Assembly: GCA_035528375.1 (NCBI GenBank)
Contig: DATKYS010000040.1
Coordinates: forward strand, 1-20,946
DNA length: 20,946 nt
Direction: 5' to 3'
From: a bacterium
GTDB taxonomy: Bacteria; RBG-13-66-14
This document shows, piece after piece, positions 1 to 6,068 of this stretch; within the stretch, counting starts at the first letter, position 1; each line of letters starts with the position of its first letter. The notes beneath the pieces were generated by a model. The model ran no database searches. It saw nothing but the letters and a program-made list of their open reading frames with translations, and was not told the DNA's origin. A program made the position numbers and the translations under genes.

Positions 1-230
1 ACAAGGACAACTACGACGCGTACTACGAGAAAACCCTGAAGCTCCTGCGTCCCGGCGGACTCGTCGCCCTGGACAACGCCCTGCGGCACGGGCGGGTGGC
101 CGACGCCGCCGACGCCGACCCGGGGACGGCCGTCATCCGCGCACTCAACCGGAAAATCCGGGACGATGCCCGCGTTACCATGTCCCTGGTGCCCATCGCC
201 GACGGGCTGATGCTGGCGAGGAAGCGTTGA
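1..230 (+). CDS. O-methyltransferase (caffeoyl-CoA OMT-like), 3' part only
   Basis: The window opens inside this gene; the reading frame starts at base 3 and gives 75 residues before TGA at 228-230. The visible C-terminal part has the layout of SAM-dependent O-methyltransferase family 3 (PF01596-like): KDNYDAYYEKTLKLLRPGG, then LVALDNALRHGRVAD (the Asp-Asn pair of the metal/catholate site in this family), then a VIRALNRKIRDD helix and a final strand ending DGLMLARKR. Family members move a methyl group from S-adenosylmethionine to a hydroxyl. The acceptor cannot be told from this fragment. Its stop codon overlaps the TTG start of the next gene (TTGA), so the two were probably translated together. 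High-GC codon use matches the chromosome. Confidence 0.82.
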   Translation, partial: KDNYDAYYEKTLKLLRPGGLVALDNALRHGRVADAADADPGTAVIRALNRKIRDDARVTMSLVPIADGLMLARKR

Positions 231-367
231 GCCGCATCGCCGTCGTCGGCTCCTCGATCCTGGACGTGGCGGTGGTCACGCCGCGCTTCCCGCGCCCCGG
301 CGAGACGGTTCGGCCCGACGCGCTCGGCCTCTACCCCGGCGGTGGGTCCGGGTCCTACGCTCTTTGA
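227..367 (+). pseudogene. ribokinase/PfkB-family kinase, 5' fragment truncated at an AT-rich junction
   Basis: A TTG start at 227 overlaps the previous stop. The frame reads SRIAVVGSSILDVAVVTPRF, then PRPGETVRPDALGLYPGG, the N-terminus of ribokinase-like sugar kinases (beta strand with VGSSxxD, followed by the PGGKGANQA sugar-binding motif). After the second Gly of PGG (about 343) the homology stops: the next codons give GSGSYAL and a TGA at 365-367, and the DNA turns AT-rich. Only about 39 of the usual roughly 300 residues are kinase-like, and the remainder is nowhere in this window. The gene was probably cut by insertion of the neighbouring island or by a rearrangement; an assembly misjoin cannot be excluded. 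Confidence 0.72.
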
Positions 368-416
368 TGTTTATGGTTTTTGGACGAGTTGAGTTTAATT
401 GCGGTGTAGGTATTAC

Positions 417-439
417 AAAAAGGCCCGGCAAGGCCGGGC
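417..439 (-). terminator. Rho-independent terminator of the HNH gene
   Basis: Read on the minus strand there is a 7-bp perfect GC stem (GCCCGGC / GCCGGGC) with a 3-base CTT loop, followed by CTTTTT. It lies about 30 bases past the stop of the HNH gene at 469. Confidence 0.75.
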
Positions 440-468
440 GAGTCGGGTTGAGATTGAAAAGATGAATA

Positions 469-714
469 TTAAGTAGTCGGATGAGGGCACCCATCTCTAA
501 TGCACTCACATTGATAACCTGCCCTCTCTAGAGCCTTTGTCTTTGTATCGTCGGAGAATTCAGGTGGTGGATTATCTGTAGATTCCCCATAAGAAGGTGT
601 TTTTTGGTGGCAAAAACTACATAAAACTTGAGCGTTTGCAAGCCCGTTTCCGCCACCACGGTTAATGTGATGTACTTCGAGGTCTTCTGTGTTCGTACAG
701 CGTAGGTTAACCAT
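469..714 (-). CDS. Small HNH-family protein with a circularly permuted-looking zinc/HNH domain
   Basis: 81 residues. I start at the ATG at 714 because TAAGGAG lies 6 bases upstream; an upstream ATG (834) would add a run without HNH similarity. The N-terminal half carries the HNH core: CTNTEDLEVHHI (residues 6-17), an Asn-rich GG-N-LANAQ step, and LCSFCHQKT with CxxC at 32-35. The C-terminal half reads KALERAGYQCEC...GCPHP (60-79), which in ordinary HNH proteins comes before the LEVHH core. Joining the end to the start would rebuild a standard domain order. HNH proteins are metal-dependent DNA nucleases found in mobile elements, restriction systems and phages; nuclease activity here is inferred. 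Composition is lower in GC than the chromosome. It stands alone on its strand and has its own terminator. Confidence 0.7.
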   Translation of the reverse strand: MVNLRCTNTEDLEVHHINRGGGNGLANAQVLCSFCHQKTPSYGESTDNPPPEFSDDTKTKALERAGYQCECIRDGCPHPTT

Positions 715-1016
715 AATCGACTCCTTAAAATTGCCTGCATAGAGGATGGGCAGGGGTGGTGCCCCGGCCCAGGGAACGAACAGGGAAGGGAGATACGGAC
801 TCCCCGCCGCGCGGCCAACACCACGCCAGACCACGGCCTGCTGCCCGTCCCTAACTGTGGAACTTATGAATCTTAGCAGGTCCTAGAAGGTCCGTCAAGG
901 GCCGGGGAGATACCTTGAAAAGTCCCATTACCCACTGGGGGCTTTTACGGTAGCGCATATGGGCGCCGGGCCGTCCATGCCCACGCGGGAGGAGCTAAAT
1001 ATTTTTTAAAAGGAAC
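715..1016. other. Non-coding mosaic stretch inside the island
   Basis: I see no convincing gene here. The part at 740-850 is GC-rich and chromosome-like; the rest is mixed. A hairpin-like element at 918-946 (AAAAG-CCC ... GGG-CTTTT arms) could end transcription in either direction, but the stem is interrupted. The upstream extension of the HNH frame across 715-834 lacks family similarity and is taken as non-coding. Confidence 0.4.
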
Positions 1017-1046
1017 TTGACAAAAAGATAAAAGAGAAGATAATAA
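1017..1046 (+). promoter_or_regulatory. Sigma70-like promoter of the membrane-protein/proline-rich unit
   Basis: A perfect TTGACA at 1017-1022 is followed by an 18-base spacer and TAATAA at 1041-1046. This places the start of transcription near 1053, about 20 bases ahead of the ATG at 1072, with GAGAGGAAA as ribosome binding site. It is one of the closest matches to consensus in the window. Confidence 0.68.
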
Positions 1047-1071
1047 TATTTGTGACTGGAGAGGAAATCTT

Positions 1072-1626
1072 ATGAGTAATACAGAGAAAGAATCAAAGCC
1101 TTATCAGATAAGAAATCCATTCACGTTAAAAAGATATGAAAATTTAATGATTTATTTTCAAAGTGAAATAACCTCTCTTACACAAAGGACAACAGCTTTA
1201 TTATCAATTTCTATAGCAATAATTGCAGCACCTTTCTATATAACTTTTTTACAAATAGGAAAATTTGATACTGTTTGTTTCGATAATAATTTTATTTATT
1301 CATTATGTTTTATAGGTTCCCTCTTAACATCTTTCTTATCAATTATATTTCTCTTTTGGTCTGGATTTTCATATTTAGAGACAGTAGGACCCTACGCTTC
1401 TTTTAATATGGAAATACCAAGTGATAAGAGTATTACAGATGATTATCAAGAGAATAAAGAAATTGAAATATATAAATTGTATAGGATGGCTATTTTGATA
1501 AATAATTTATTGAATTTTTATAATTATAAATTGAGTTTTTATGGTAAAGGTATAAGAAATACAAAAATAAGCGTAATAATATTACTTTTTTCAATTCTCT
1601 TAACCGTTGTTTCTAGCTTTCTCTAA
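1072..1626 (+). CDS. AT-rich hypothetical membrane protein, three predicted TM helices
   Basis: 184 residues, not assignable to a family with confidence. What can be seen: a charged N-terminal 40 residues with a helix RYENLMIYFQSEITSLTQRT, hydrophobic segments at about 41-60, 74-97 and 164-183, and a long hydrophilic, acidic loop between the second and third. The third segment runs to the C-terminus. This plan (amphipathic lead, two TMs, coil, final TM) is loosely like small membrane effectors of the SLATT or Pycsar type, but no nucleotide cyclase or sensor gene is next to it, so that is only a topological analogy. Codon use is strikingly AT-rich (many ATA, TTA, AAT) against a GC-rich chromosome, which points to recent transfer. 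It has its own promoter, and the next gene follows with a 12-base gap. Confidence 0.72.
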   Translation: MSNTEKESKPYQIRNPFTLKRYENLMIYFQSEITSLTQRTTALLSISIAIIAAPFYITFLQIGKFDTVCFDNNFIYSLCFIGSLLTSFLSIIFLFWSGFSYLETVGPYASFNMEIPSDKSITDDYQENKEIEIYKLYRMAILINNLLNFYNYKLSFYGKGIRNTKISVIILLFSILLTVVSSFL

Positions 1627-1638
1627 AAGGAGGTGTTC

Positions 1639-1824
1639 GTGAACGGGGAAGATGACAACAAAAGCTCTCCGCCGAAGAAACCAGACATTGACAAGGATAA
1701 AACAATTGTGAAAAAGGGAGTCCCTGATCCAAAACCGGCCCCTGCTCCTAGACCAACCCCTGATCCTAGACCAGCCCCTGATCCTAGACCAGCCCCTGAT
1801 CCTAGACCGAGGCACGGTGACTGA
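1639..1824 (+). CDS. Short proline-rich repeat protein
   Basis: 61 residues from the GTG at 1639. I prefer it to the GTG at 1633 because AAGGAGG (1627-1633) then sits 5 bases upstream; at 1633 the two would overlap. The first 35 residues are highly charged (EDDNKSSPPKKPDIDKDK). The rest is PAPRPT followed by PDPRPA repeats, ending RHGD. No signal peptide or TM helix is visible, so it is probably cytoplasmic and unstructured. The gene begins 12 bases after the membrane protein gene, shares its promoter and is followed by a terminator, so the pair forms a closed two-gene unit. Function unknown; proline-arginine repeats often act as spacers or binding tails. Confidence 0.6.
   Translation: MNGEDDNKSSPPKKPDIDKDKTIVKKGVPDPKPAPAPRPTPDPRPAPDPRPAPDPRPRHGD
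1741..1812 (+). repeat. Four 18-bp tandem repeats coding PxPRPx units
   Basis: Four head-to-tail 18-base units start at 1741, 1759, 1777 and 1795. Units two and three are identical; the first and last differ at a few bases. They stay in frame and give PAPRPT, PDPRPA, PDPRPA, PDPRPR. The identity at DNA level suggests recent slippage expansion. Confidence 0.9.
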
Positions 1825-1841
1825 AAAACACTGGATAGGCG

Positions 1842-1874
1842 AAAACAAGGTTCCCAACTGGAGCCTTGTTTTTT
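1842..1874 (+). terminator. Rho-independent terminator of the membrane/proline-rich unit
   Basis: Arms AAAACAAGG and CCTTGTTTT (with inner TCC/GGA pairing) flank a short loop, and the 3' arm runs into TTTTTT. It lies about 18 bases past the stop at 1824. Confidence 0.72.
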
Positions 1875-1930
1875 GGGGAACCCGAGGGGCTCCGTATTAT
1901 TACTCGGGACGCTACATGATTAGCACTTAA

Positions 1931-1958
1931 CGGGCGGGTGTGGACACCCGCCCCTACG
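1931..1958 (-). repeat. GTAG-led palindromic repeat (type GGGCGGGTGT / ACACCCGCCC), copy 1
   Basis: On the minus strand it reads ACGTAGG, then arms GGGCGGGTGT and ACACCCGCCC around a 2-base centre, then G. Near-identical copies lie at 8628-8655 and 20829-20856. It sits just downstream of the tRNA terminator and at the right edge of the AT-rich island. Confidence 0.88.
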
Positions 1959-1977
1959 TCACAACCCGGTAGAATAT

Positions 1978-2005
1978 AAAAACCCGACGCCTCGATGACG
2001 CCGGG
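1978..2005 (-). terminator. Terminator of the tRNA-Ala gene
   Basis: On the minus strand a 9-bp stem (CCCGGCGTC with GGCGTCGGG, including two G-T pairs) encloses the loop ATCGA and is followed by TTTTT. It starts 10 bases after the encoded CCA end. Confidence 0.8.
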
Positions 2006-2014
2006 TATTTTAAT

Positions 2015-2090
2015 TGGTGGACCCGAGGGGATTCGAACCCCTGACCTCCTCCACGCCAAGGAGGCGCGCTCCCAACTGCGCCACGGGCCC
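2015..2090 (-). tRNA. trnA-GGC: tRNA-Ala, anticodon GGC, CCA end encoded
   Basis: The minus strand folds into a full cloverleaf: acceptor GGGCCCG/CGGGTCC, D arm GCGC...GCGC, anticodon stem CCTCC/GGAGG with loop TTGGCGT (anticodon GGC), variable loop AGGTC, and T arm AGGGG-TTCGAAT-CCCCT. The third acceptor pair is G-U, the classic alanine identity element. A73 is followed by an encoded CCA (2017-2015). It decodes GCC and GCU. It has its own promoter and terminator. The AT-rich island lies on its 3' side, the usual side for elements that use tRNA genes as attachment sites. Confidence 0.97.
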
Positions 2091-2102
2091 AAGGGCTGCG
2101 GC

Positions 2103-2131
2103 ATGCTAGCACAGGGGCGGCTTTTTGTCAA
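2103..2131 (-). promoter_or_regulatory. Promoter of tRNA-Ala
   Basis: On the minus strand TTGACA (2131-2126), a 17-base spacer and TAGCAT (2108-2103) lie 12 bases ahead of the mature tRNA 5' end at 2090. Confidence 0.75.
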
Positions 2132-2158
2132 CGTCGGGCGCCGCCCACGAAACGCGGG

Positions 2159-3205
2159 CTAATCGCCGAAGAGTTCGTAGTACTTCTCCGCCACCGCCTT
2201 TACCTTGGGGTCGTCCTCGGTGTACTTGAGCGTGTTGTAGGTCAGGTAGAGGTCCTTGACGACGGCCCTGTTGTCGGGGTCCACATCGAAGAAGGCTTTC
2301 TCCAGGTACTTCACGGCGAGGACGAGGTCGTCGAAGTTCATGTCGTTGCGGGTGATGTAGTAGACGCCTGCGTCGGAGAGCGCCTCGGCGTAGTCGTCTC
2401 TGGCCTCCTCGATATTTTCCTCGGTCGCGGCGTCGTAGGCCTTCTCGGCGTCGGCGACGAGGGTCTTGTAGGCGTCCTCGGCGCGGGGGTCGTCCATGTC
2501 GTAGAGGACGCGGGCCCGGGTGCGCTCCACCTTGACGAAGCCCGGGAACTTCTCCAGCCCCATGTCGCAGACCTCGAGGGCCTTGTCGTAGAGCTCGGCC
2601 TCGGCGATGGTGGCGCTGCCGACGTAGTACACCGTCCGCTGGGTCTTTTCGTCGGGCATGGTGAAGCGTCCGACGGTCTCCATGTTGTAGAGCTTCTGGA
2701 TGGCGAGGTAGTACTCCTCGGCGGCCTCGGTGTTGCGCTCCATCAGCCGCAGGCACTCGGCGGCGATGTAGAAGGCCTGGTAGTGGTCGGGCTCCAGCTC
2801 CTCGGCGAACCGGGCGTAGGCCAGCGCCTTCTCGAATTCGCGGCTGTTGATGGCCTTGGCCGCCTCCTGGCGCGCCACGAGGAAGTACTCGAACTCGACG
2901 ATGATGTCCTCCATCTCCTTGCGGGAGTCGGGGTCCATCGCGATGGCCATGTCGTAGTACTTCATGGCGGTTTCGAAGTCGTGGAGCTGGGCGTAGCCCC
3001 AGAAGAGCATGACATAGGCGCAGGGCTCGTTCTTGCCCTCGCCGGCGATGTAGTCGAGCATCTTGTCCACGGCCCGCTGGGGTTCGCTGGCGCGGCGGAT
3101 GTCGGTGGCGGCCCCCTCGCACTGGTACGTGCGCGTGGTCTTGCAGGAGCCGACGAGCGCGAGGCATACGGCGAGCAGCAGAATCGCAACGAGGGTCTTG
3201 CGCAT
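2159..3205 (-). CDS. TPR-repeat lipoprotein
   Basis: 348 residues. The start is the ATG at 3205, with AGGAG 7 bases upstream, and it begins a proper lipoprotein signal: MRKTLVAILLLAVCLALVGS followed by Cys, then Lys-Thr-Thr. The open frame extends 31 codons further upstream without a signal-like sequence. The mature part is all-helical and made of TPR-like units, for example AYVMLFWGYAQLHDFETAMKY, the DHYQAFYIAAECLRLMERNT stretch, and LYDKALEVCDMGLEKFPGF. Such outer-membrane or periplasmic lipoproteins act as scaffolds; no partner can be named from context. It has its own promoter at 3256-3284 and ends shortly before the tRNA promoter. Confidence 0.85.
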   Translation of the reverse strand: MRKTLVAILLLAVCLALVGSCKTTRTYQCEGAATDIRRASEPQRAVDKMLDYIAGEGKNEPCAYVMLFWGYAQLHDFETAMKYYDMAIAMDPDSRKEMEDIIVEFEYFLVARQEAAKAINSREFEKALAYARFAEELEPDHYQAFYIAAECLRLMERNTEAAEEYYLAIQKLYNMETVGRFTMPDEKTQRTVYYVGSATIAEAELYDKALEVCDMGLEKFPGFVKVERTRARVLYDMDDPRAEDAYKTLVADAEKAYDAATEENIEEARDDYAEALSDAGVYYITRNDMNFDDLVLAVKYLEKAFFDVDPDNRAVVKDLYLTYNTLKYTEDDPKVKAVAEKYYELFGD

Positions 3206-3255
3206 CGGGCACTCCTTTAACTGGTCCGTTTCTAAGGCTCTCGTCCGGTCGGGTG

Positions 3256-3284
3256 ATGATACAACCGGGGGTGTAAAAAGTAAA
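3256..3284 (-). promoter_or_regulatory. Promoter of the TPR lipoprotein gene
   Basis: On the minus strand TTTACT (3284-3279), a 17-base spacer and TATCAT (3261-3256) give a sigma70-like promoter with a leader of roughly 45 bases before the ATG at 3205. Confidence 0.55.
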
Positions 3285-3325
3285 CCGGGCCGTCTCATCC
3301 GGTTACGCGCGCATGATTGAAAGGC

Positions 3326-3343
3326 AAGGGGTTTAAACCCCTT
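3326..3343. repeat. Perfect 18-bp palindrome
   Basis: AAGGGGTTTAAACCCCTT is its own reverse complement. It sits between the lipoprotein promoter and the end of the flx-hdr operon. It is similar in style to the other palindromic repeats here but lacks the GTAG lead, and its role is unknown. Confidence 0.7.
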
Positions 3344-3365
3344 GTCTCCTTCCCGTGCGGCGGTG

Positions 3366-3388
3366 CAAAAACCGGGGCCTGGCCCCGG
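3366..3388 (-). terminator. Terminator of the hdr-flx operon
   Basis: On the minus strand CCGGGGCC and GGCCCCGG arms are separated by one base (a realistic loop is CCAGG) and followed by TTTTTG. It lies about 19 bases past the flxA stop, the last gene of the long minus-strand operon. Confidence 0.8.
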
Positions 3389-3406
3389 CGAAAATGGTGT
3401 GGTGCG

Positions 3407-4237
3407 TCAGAAGTCCGGCGGGAGCTCGTCAATCTCCGCCTGGCTGAAGACCGGCCCGTCCAGGCAGACGTACTTACTCCCGACGTTGCAGCGGCCGCAC
3501 TTGCCGATGCCGCACTTCATCCGGTTTTCCAGGGTGGTGATGACCTTGTCCGGCGCGAAGCCCATCTTGGAAAGACTCTGGAAGGCGAACTTGATCATTA
3601 TCGGCGGCCCGCAGGTAACGACGAAGGCGTCCTTCGGGTCCAGCCCCACCTCCTCCATCACCGGGGGCACGAAGCCGACCTTGCCCTTCCAGTCCGGCGT
3701 CTCGCCGCCGGGGTCCACGGTGAGGATGAGCTTCGCGTCTTGCTTGGCCCACTCGTCGAACTCGCGCTTGTAGAGGAGGTCGCCGACGGAGCGCGCGCCG
3801 TAGAGGATGGTGACGTCCCCGTAGTCCTTGCGGTTGTCCAGGACGAACCATATCAGGCTGCGCAGGGGGGCGATGCCGATGCCGCCGCCCACGATGTGCA
3901 GGTTCTTCCCCTTCATGAGCTCGTAGGGGAAGTGGTTGCCGTAGGGGCCGCGGACGCCGACGGGATCGCCCGCGTTCCGGCGCGAGAGGCCGCCGGTGAC
4001 GCGCCCCACCTCCTTGAACGTGCACTCGATAAAGCCCTTGCGCGTGGGGGAGCTGGCGATGCAGAAAGTGGACTCCCCCTCGCCGAAGGCCGAGTACTCG
4101 CCGAACTGCCCCGGCTCGAAGGTGAACTCGTCCCGGAGCTTCTCGTCGGCGAACTCGAGCCGGTAGGTCCGGGTGTCCGGGGTTTCCTGGGCGATTTCCT
4201 TTATTTCCGCCAACTGGGGCGCGTAGACGTTGGGCAT
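3407..4237 (-). CDS. flxA: FlxA-like FAD/NAD(P)H oxidoreductase with C-terminal [2Fe-2S] site
   Basis: 276 residues of the ferredoxin-NADP reductase-type family shared by hydrogenase gamma subunits, anaerobic sulfite reductase subunit B and PyrK. The FAD domain (about 1-105) carries STFCIASSP in place of the usual RxYS/T motif and the GGLSRRNAGDPVGVRGPYGN segment. The NAD domain has HIVGGGIGIAPLRSL (114-128) and VVTCGPPIM (206-214). The C-terminus has Cys at 242, 247, 250 and 258 (CGIGKCGRC...VC), a [2Fe-2S] pattern. In Flx-Hdr complexes this subunit takes electrons from NADH in the cytoplasm. The ATG at 4237 follows AAAGGACGGAG. Unusually it is parted from the other flx genes by an ABC transporter pair, with a 29-base gap after the permease. 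Confidence 0.88.
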   Translation of the reverse strand: MPNVYAPQLAEIKEIAQETPDTRTYRLEFADEKLRDEFTFEPGQFGEYSAFGEGESTFCIASSPTRKGFIECTFKEVGRVTGGLSRRNAGDPVGVRGPYGNHFPYELMKGKNLHIVGGGIGIAPLRSLIWFVLDNRKDYGDVTILYGARSVGDLLYKREFDEWAKQDAKLILTVDPGGETPDWKGKVGFVPPVMEEVGLDPKDAFVVTCGPPIMIKFAFQSLSKMGFAPDKVITTLENRMKCGIGKCGRCNVGSKYVCLDGPVFSQAEIDELPPDF

Positions 4238-4266
4238 GTGCTCCGTCCTTTCGGGCGGTTGACGCG

Positions 4267-5082
4267 TTAAAGCAAAATATCCTTACGCCGATAAACGAGG
4301 TGTGAGCCCAGTACGCAGAGCGCGGCGAGGCCGATGAAATAGGCCGCCCTCCACCAGCCCCCGCTCGACGCCCCGGCGATGATGTCGGTCTGGACGAAGC
4401 GGAAGGGGCTTATAAACCCGAAGGCCCTGGTGGACTCGGAAACGCGGGAGAGCCCGCTAACGATGTAAAACCCCAGTACGATTCCGAGACACGCCCCGGT
4501 AACCGCGCGGGCCCGCTTCGCCAGGGCGGCGACGAGGAATCCCACCGCGCCGAAGGCCAGCATCAGCAGCCAAGTCTGCCACGAGACGGTCAGGAAGGCG
4601 CCGACGTCGTACGGGGCGTCGGTGAAGACCGCCAACAGGACGAATCCGGCCAGGACCACGGCCAGGTTCAGACCGGTGATCAGCACACCCAGGGCCGCCA
4701 TCTTCGAGTTGAGCACCTCGCCCCGCGTGACGGGCTTCGTGAGCAGGAACTCGGCCGTCTTTTCTTTCTCCTCGCGGGCGAGGAGCCCCGAACCCAGGAG
4801 AATAGCCACGAGGCTGCCCAGGAGCATGGTGTAGATCGCGTTGTAGGTTACGTAATAGCCCAGGGCGCTGGTCATGCTTTTCATGTCCACGCCGAAGGTG
4901 GTCAGCATCCCCTTGAAGAAGGGGTTCGAGAAGAGGGTATTGAGGTGCTCGAAGACGCCGCTCTCGATGACGAGGGGATAGAAAAGCATCATGAAGGCGT
5001 TCAGGCCGACCAGGACCGCGCACCATATCAGAATCCCCCGCAGGTGCCGGCGCAGCTCCATGAGAAATATATTCGTATTCAT
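4267..5082 (-). CDS. ABC-2 type transporter permease
   Basis: 271 residues with about six hydrophobic segments: near 15-38, 75-100 (GYYVTYNAIYTMLLGSLVAI), 130-150, 165-185, 193-210 and 245-263. Between the second and third is the conserved cytoplasmic stretch LLAREEKEKTAEFLLTKPVT, typical of ABC-2 permeases that work with an NatA-like ATPase. The start ATG overlaps the ATPase stop (ATGA), so the two are coupled. The substrate is unknown; relatives export sodium, bacitracin-like peptides or other lipophilic compounds. Lying inside the hdr-flx operon, it may simply be co-transcribed. Confidence 0.88.
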   Translation of the reverse strand: MNTNIFLMELRRHLRGILIWCAVLVGLNAFMMLFYPLVIESGVFEHLNTLFSNPFFKGMLTTFGVDMKSMTSALGYYVTYNAIYTMLLGSLVAILLGSGLLAREEKEKTAEFLLTKPVTRGEVLNSKMAALGVLITGLNLAVVLAGFVLLAVFTDAPYDVGAFLTVSWQTWLLMLAFGAVGFLVAALAKRARAVTGACLGIVLGFYIVSGLSRVSESTRAFGFISPFRFVQTDIIAGASSGGWWRAAYFIGLAALCVLGSHLVYRRKDILL

Positions 5083-5987
5083 TCGTCTTCAGAGTCTTTG
5101 TAGAAGTGGAGGAAGACCTCCTCGAGGTCCGGCTCCTCGAGGGTCACGTCGTTGACCGGCATCCCCGCCAGGAGCGCGAGGAGGTCCCCGATGCGCCCGT
5201 CGAAGAGAAAGCGGCAGTCGCGGTCCTTCACCTCGAGTTCGTGCACGCCCTCCAGGTCGAACGCGCCGGGCTCCGGGGTTTTACTGAAGCTCAGGCGGAC
5301 CTTCTTGAGCTGCTTCTGGCGCAGGGATGAAATTTCCTCGACGCCGACGACCCGGCCCCCTTTGAGAATCGCCACCCGGCCGCAGATTTTCTGCACCTCG
5401 GACAGAACGTGGGAGGAGTAGAAGATAGTCGTCCCCCGGGCGTTCTCCTCGCGCAGCGTCTCGGTGAGGCGGGCCTGGATGAGGGGGTCCAGCCCGCCCG
5501 TCGGCTCGTCCAGAATCAGCAGCTCCGGCGAGTGGATGAGCGCCGCCAGGATGGCGACTTTCTTCTTGTTGCCCAGGGAGAGGTCGGTAAAGTCCCGCTC
5601 CAGGTCCACCTTGAAGCGTTCGGCCAACTCCCGCGTCCGCCTCCCGTCAACCACCCCGTAAAAGCGGGCCGAGTAAGCTAAAAGGTCCCCCACCTTCAGA
5701 CGGTCGTAGAAGTTTACCTCCGCGGGCAGATACCCGACGCGCCGTTTTATCGCCTTGGAGTCCCGGAGGATGTCCAGGCCGAAGACCCTCCCCTCGCCGC
5801 GGGTCGGGTACAGAAGGGACAACAGGGTGCGGATGGTGGTGGACTTACCGGCGCCGTTGGGGCCGATGAAGCCGAAGATTTCCCCCGGCTCCACCTCCAG
5901 GTCCACGTCCTCGATGCCCCGCGTCTTTTTGTAGAACTTGGTCAGGCCGCGGGTTTCGATCGCCAAGCGGTGAGCGGTGTCCGTCAC
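5079..5987 (-). CDS. ABC transporter ATP-binding protein (NatA/CcmA type)
   Basis: 302 residues. Walker A is GPNGAGKST (42-50), Q-loop region VGYLPAEVNF, signature LSLGN (136-140), Walker B LLILDEPTGGLD (156-167) and the switch His in YSSHVLSE. The signature departs from LSGGQ (Leu for the first Gly, Asn for Gln), a change seen in some drug/antibiotic-export type ATPases. The C-terminal 90 residues form the extra domain common in this subfamily. The start is a GTG at 5987 after AAGGG. It pairs with the permease through an ATGA overlap. An 81-base gap with a small hairpin separates it from the upstream Fe-S gene, the largest gap in this part of the operon, which fits a later insertion into the flx cluster. 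Confidence 0.92.
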   Translation of the reverse strand: MTDTAHRLAIETRGLTKFYKKTRGIEDVDLEVEPGEIFGFIGPNGAGKSTTIRTLLSLLYPTRGEGRVFGLDILRDSKAIKRRVGYLPAEVNFYDRLKVGDLLAYSARFYGVVDGRRTRELAERFKVDLERDFTDLSLGNKKKVAILAALIHSPELLILDEPTGGLDPLIQARLTETLREENARGTTIFYSSHVLSEVQKICGRVAILKGGRVVGVEEISSLRQKQLKKVRLSFSKTPEPGAFDLEGVHELEVKDRDCRFLFDGRIGDLLALLAGMPVNDVTLEEPDLEEVFLHFYKDSEDE

Positions 5988-6035
5988 GTGACCCTTAGTC
6001 CCGACCGGTCTTTGATCGTGGAGGGGCGGAGCCGT

Positions 6036-6052
6036 GGTTTCGAGCCGAAACC
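6036..6052. repeat. Small hairpin between the flx and ABC genes
   Basis: Arms GGTTTCG and CGAAACC around a 3-base loop lie in the 81-base gap. No T-run follows on the minus strand, so it may be an RNA processing or pause site rather than a terminator. Confidence 0.45.
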
Positions 6053-6068
6053 GGCACGTTCGGAGCGC

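Noticed and set aside
276-509. A 77-codon minus-strand frame across the ribokinase/island junction
   Set aside because: It spans two unlike compositions, ends in an Arg-rich shadow of the kinase frame and crosses the HNH terminator.
715-834. N-terminal extension of the first HNH protein to the ATG at 834
   Set aside because: The added residues are Pro/Gly/Ala-rich with no HNH similarity, while the ATG at 714 has a strong ribosome site.
1741-1812. Short tandem repeats considered as a CRISPR array
   Set aside because: The units are adjacent with no spacers and keep a coding frame.
1802-2131. A 109-codon minus-strand frame over the tRNA
   Set aside because: Its middle (RSWERASLAWRRSGVRIPSGP) is the well-known translation of a tRNA gene; the true feature is tRNA-Ala.
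2106-3212. A 368-codon Arg-rich minus-strand frame over the TPR lipoprotein
   Set aside because: It is a shifted frame with low-complexity Arg/Gly/His content; the lipoprotein frame has RBS, lipobox and repeats.
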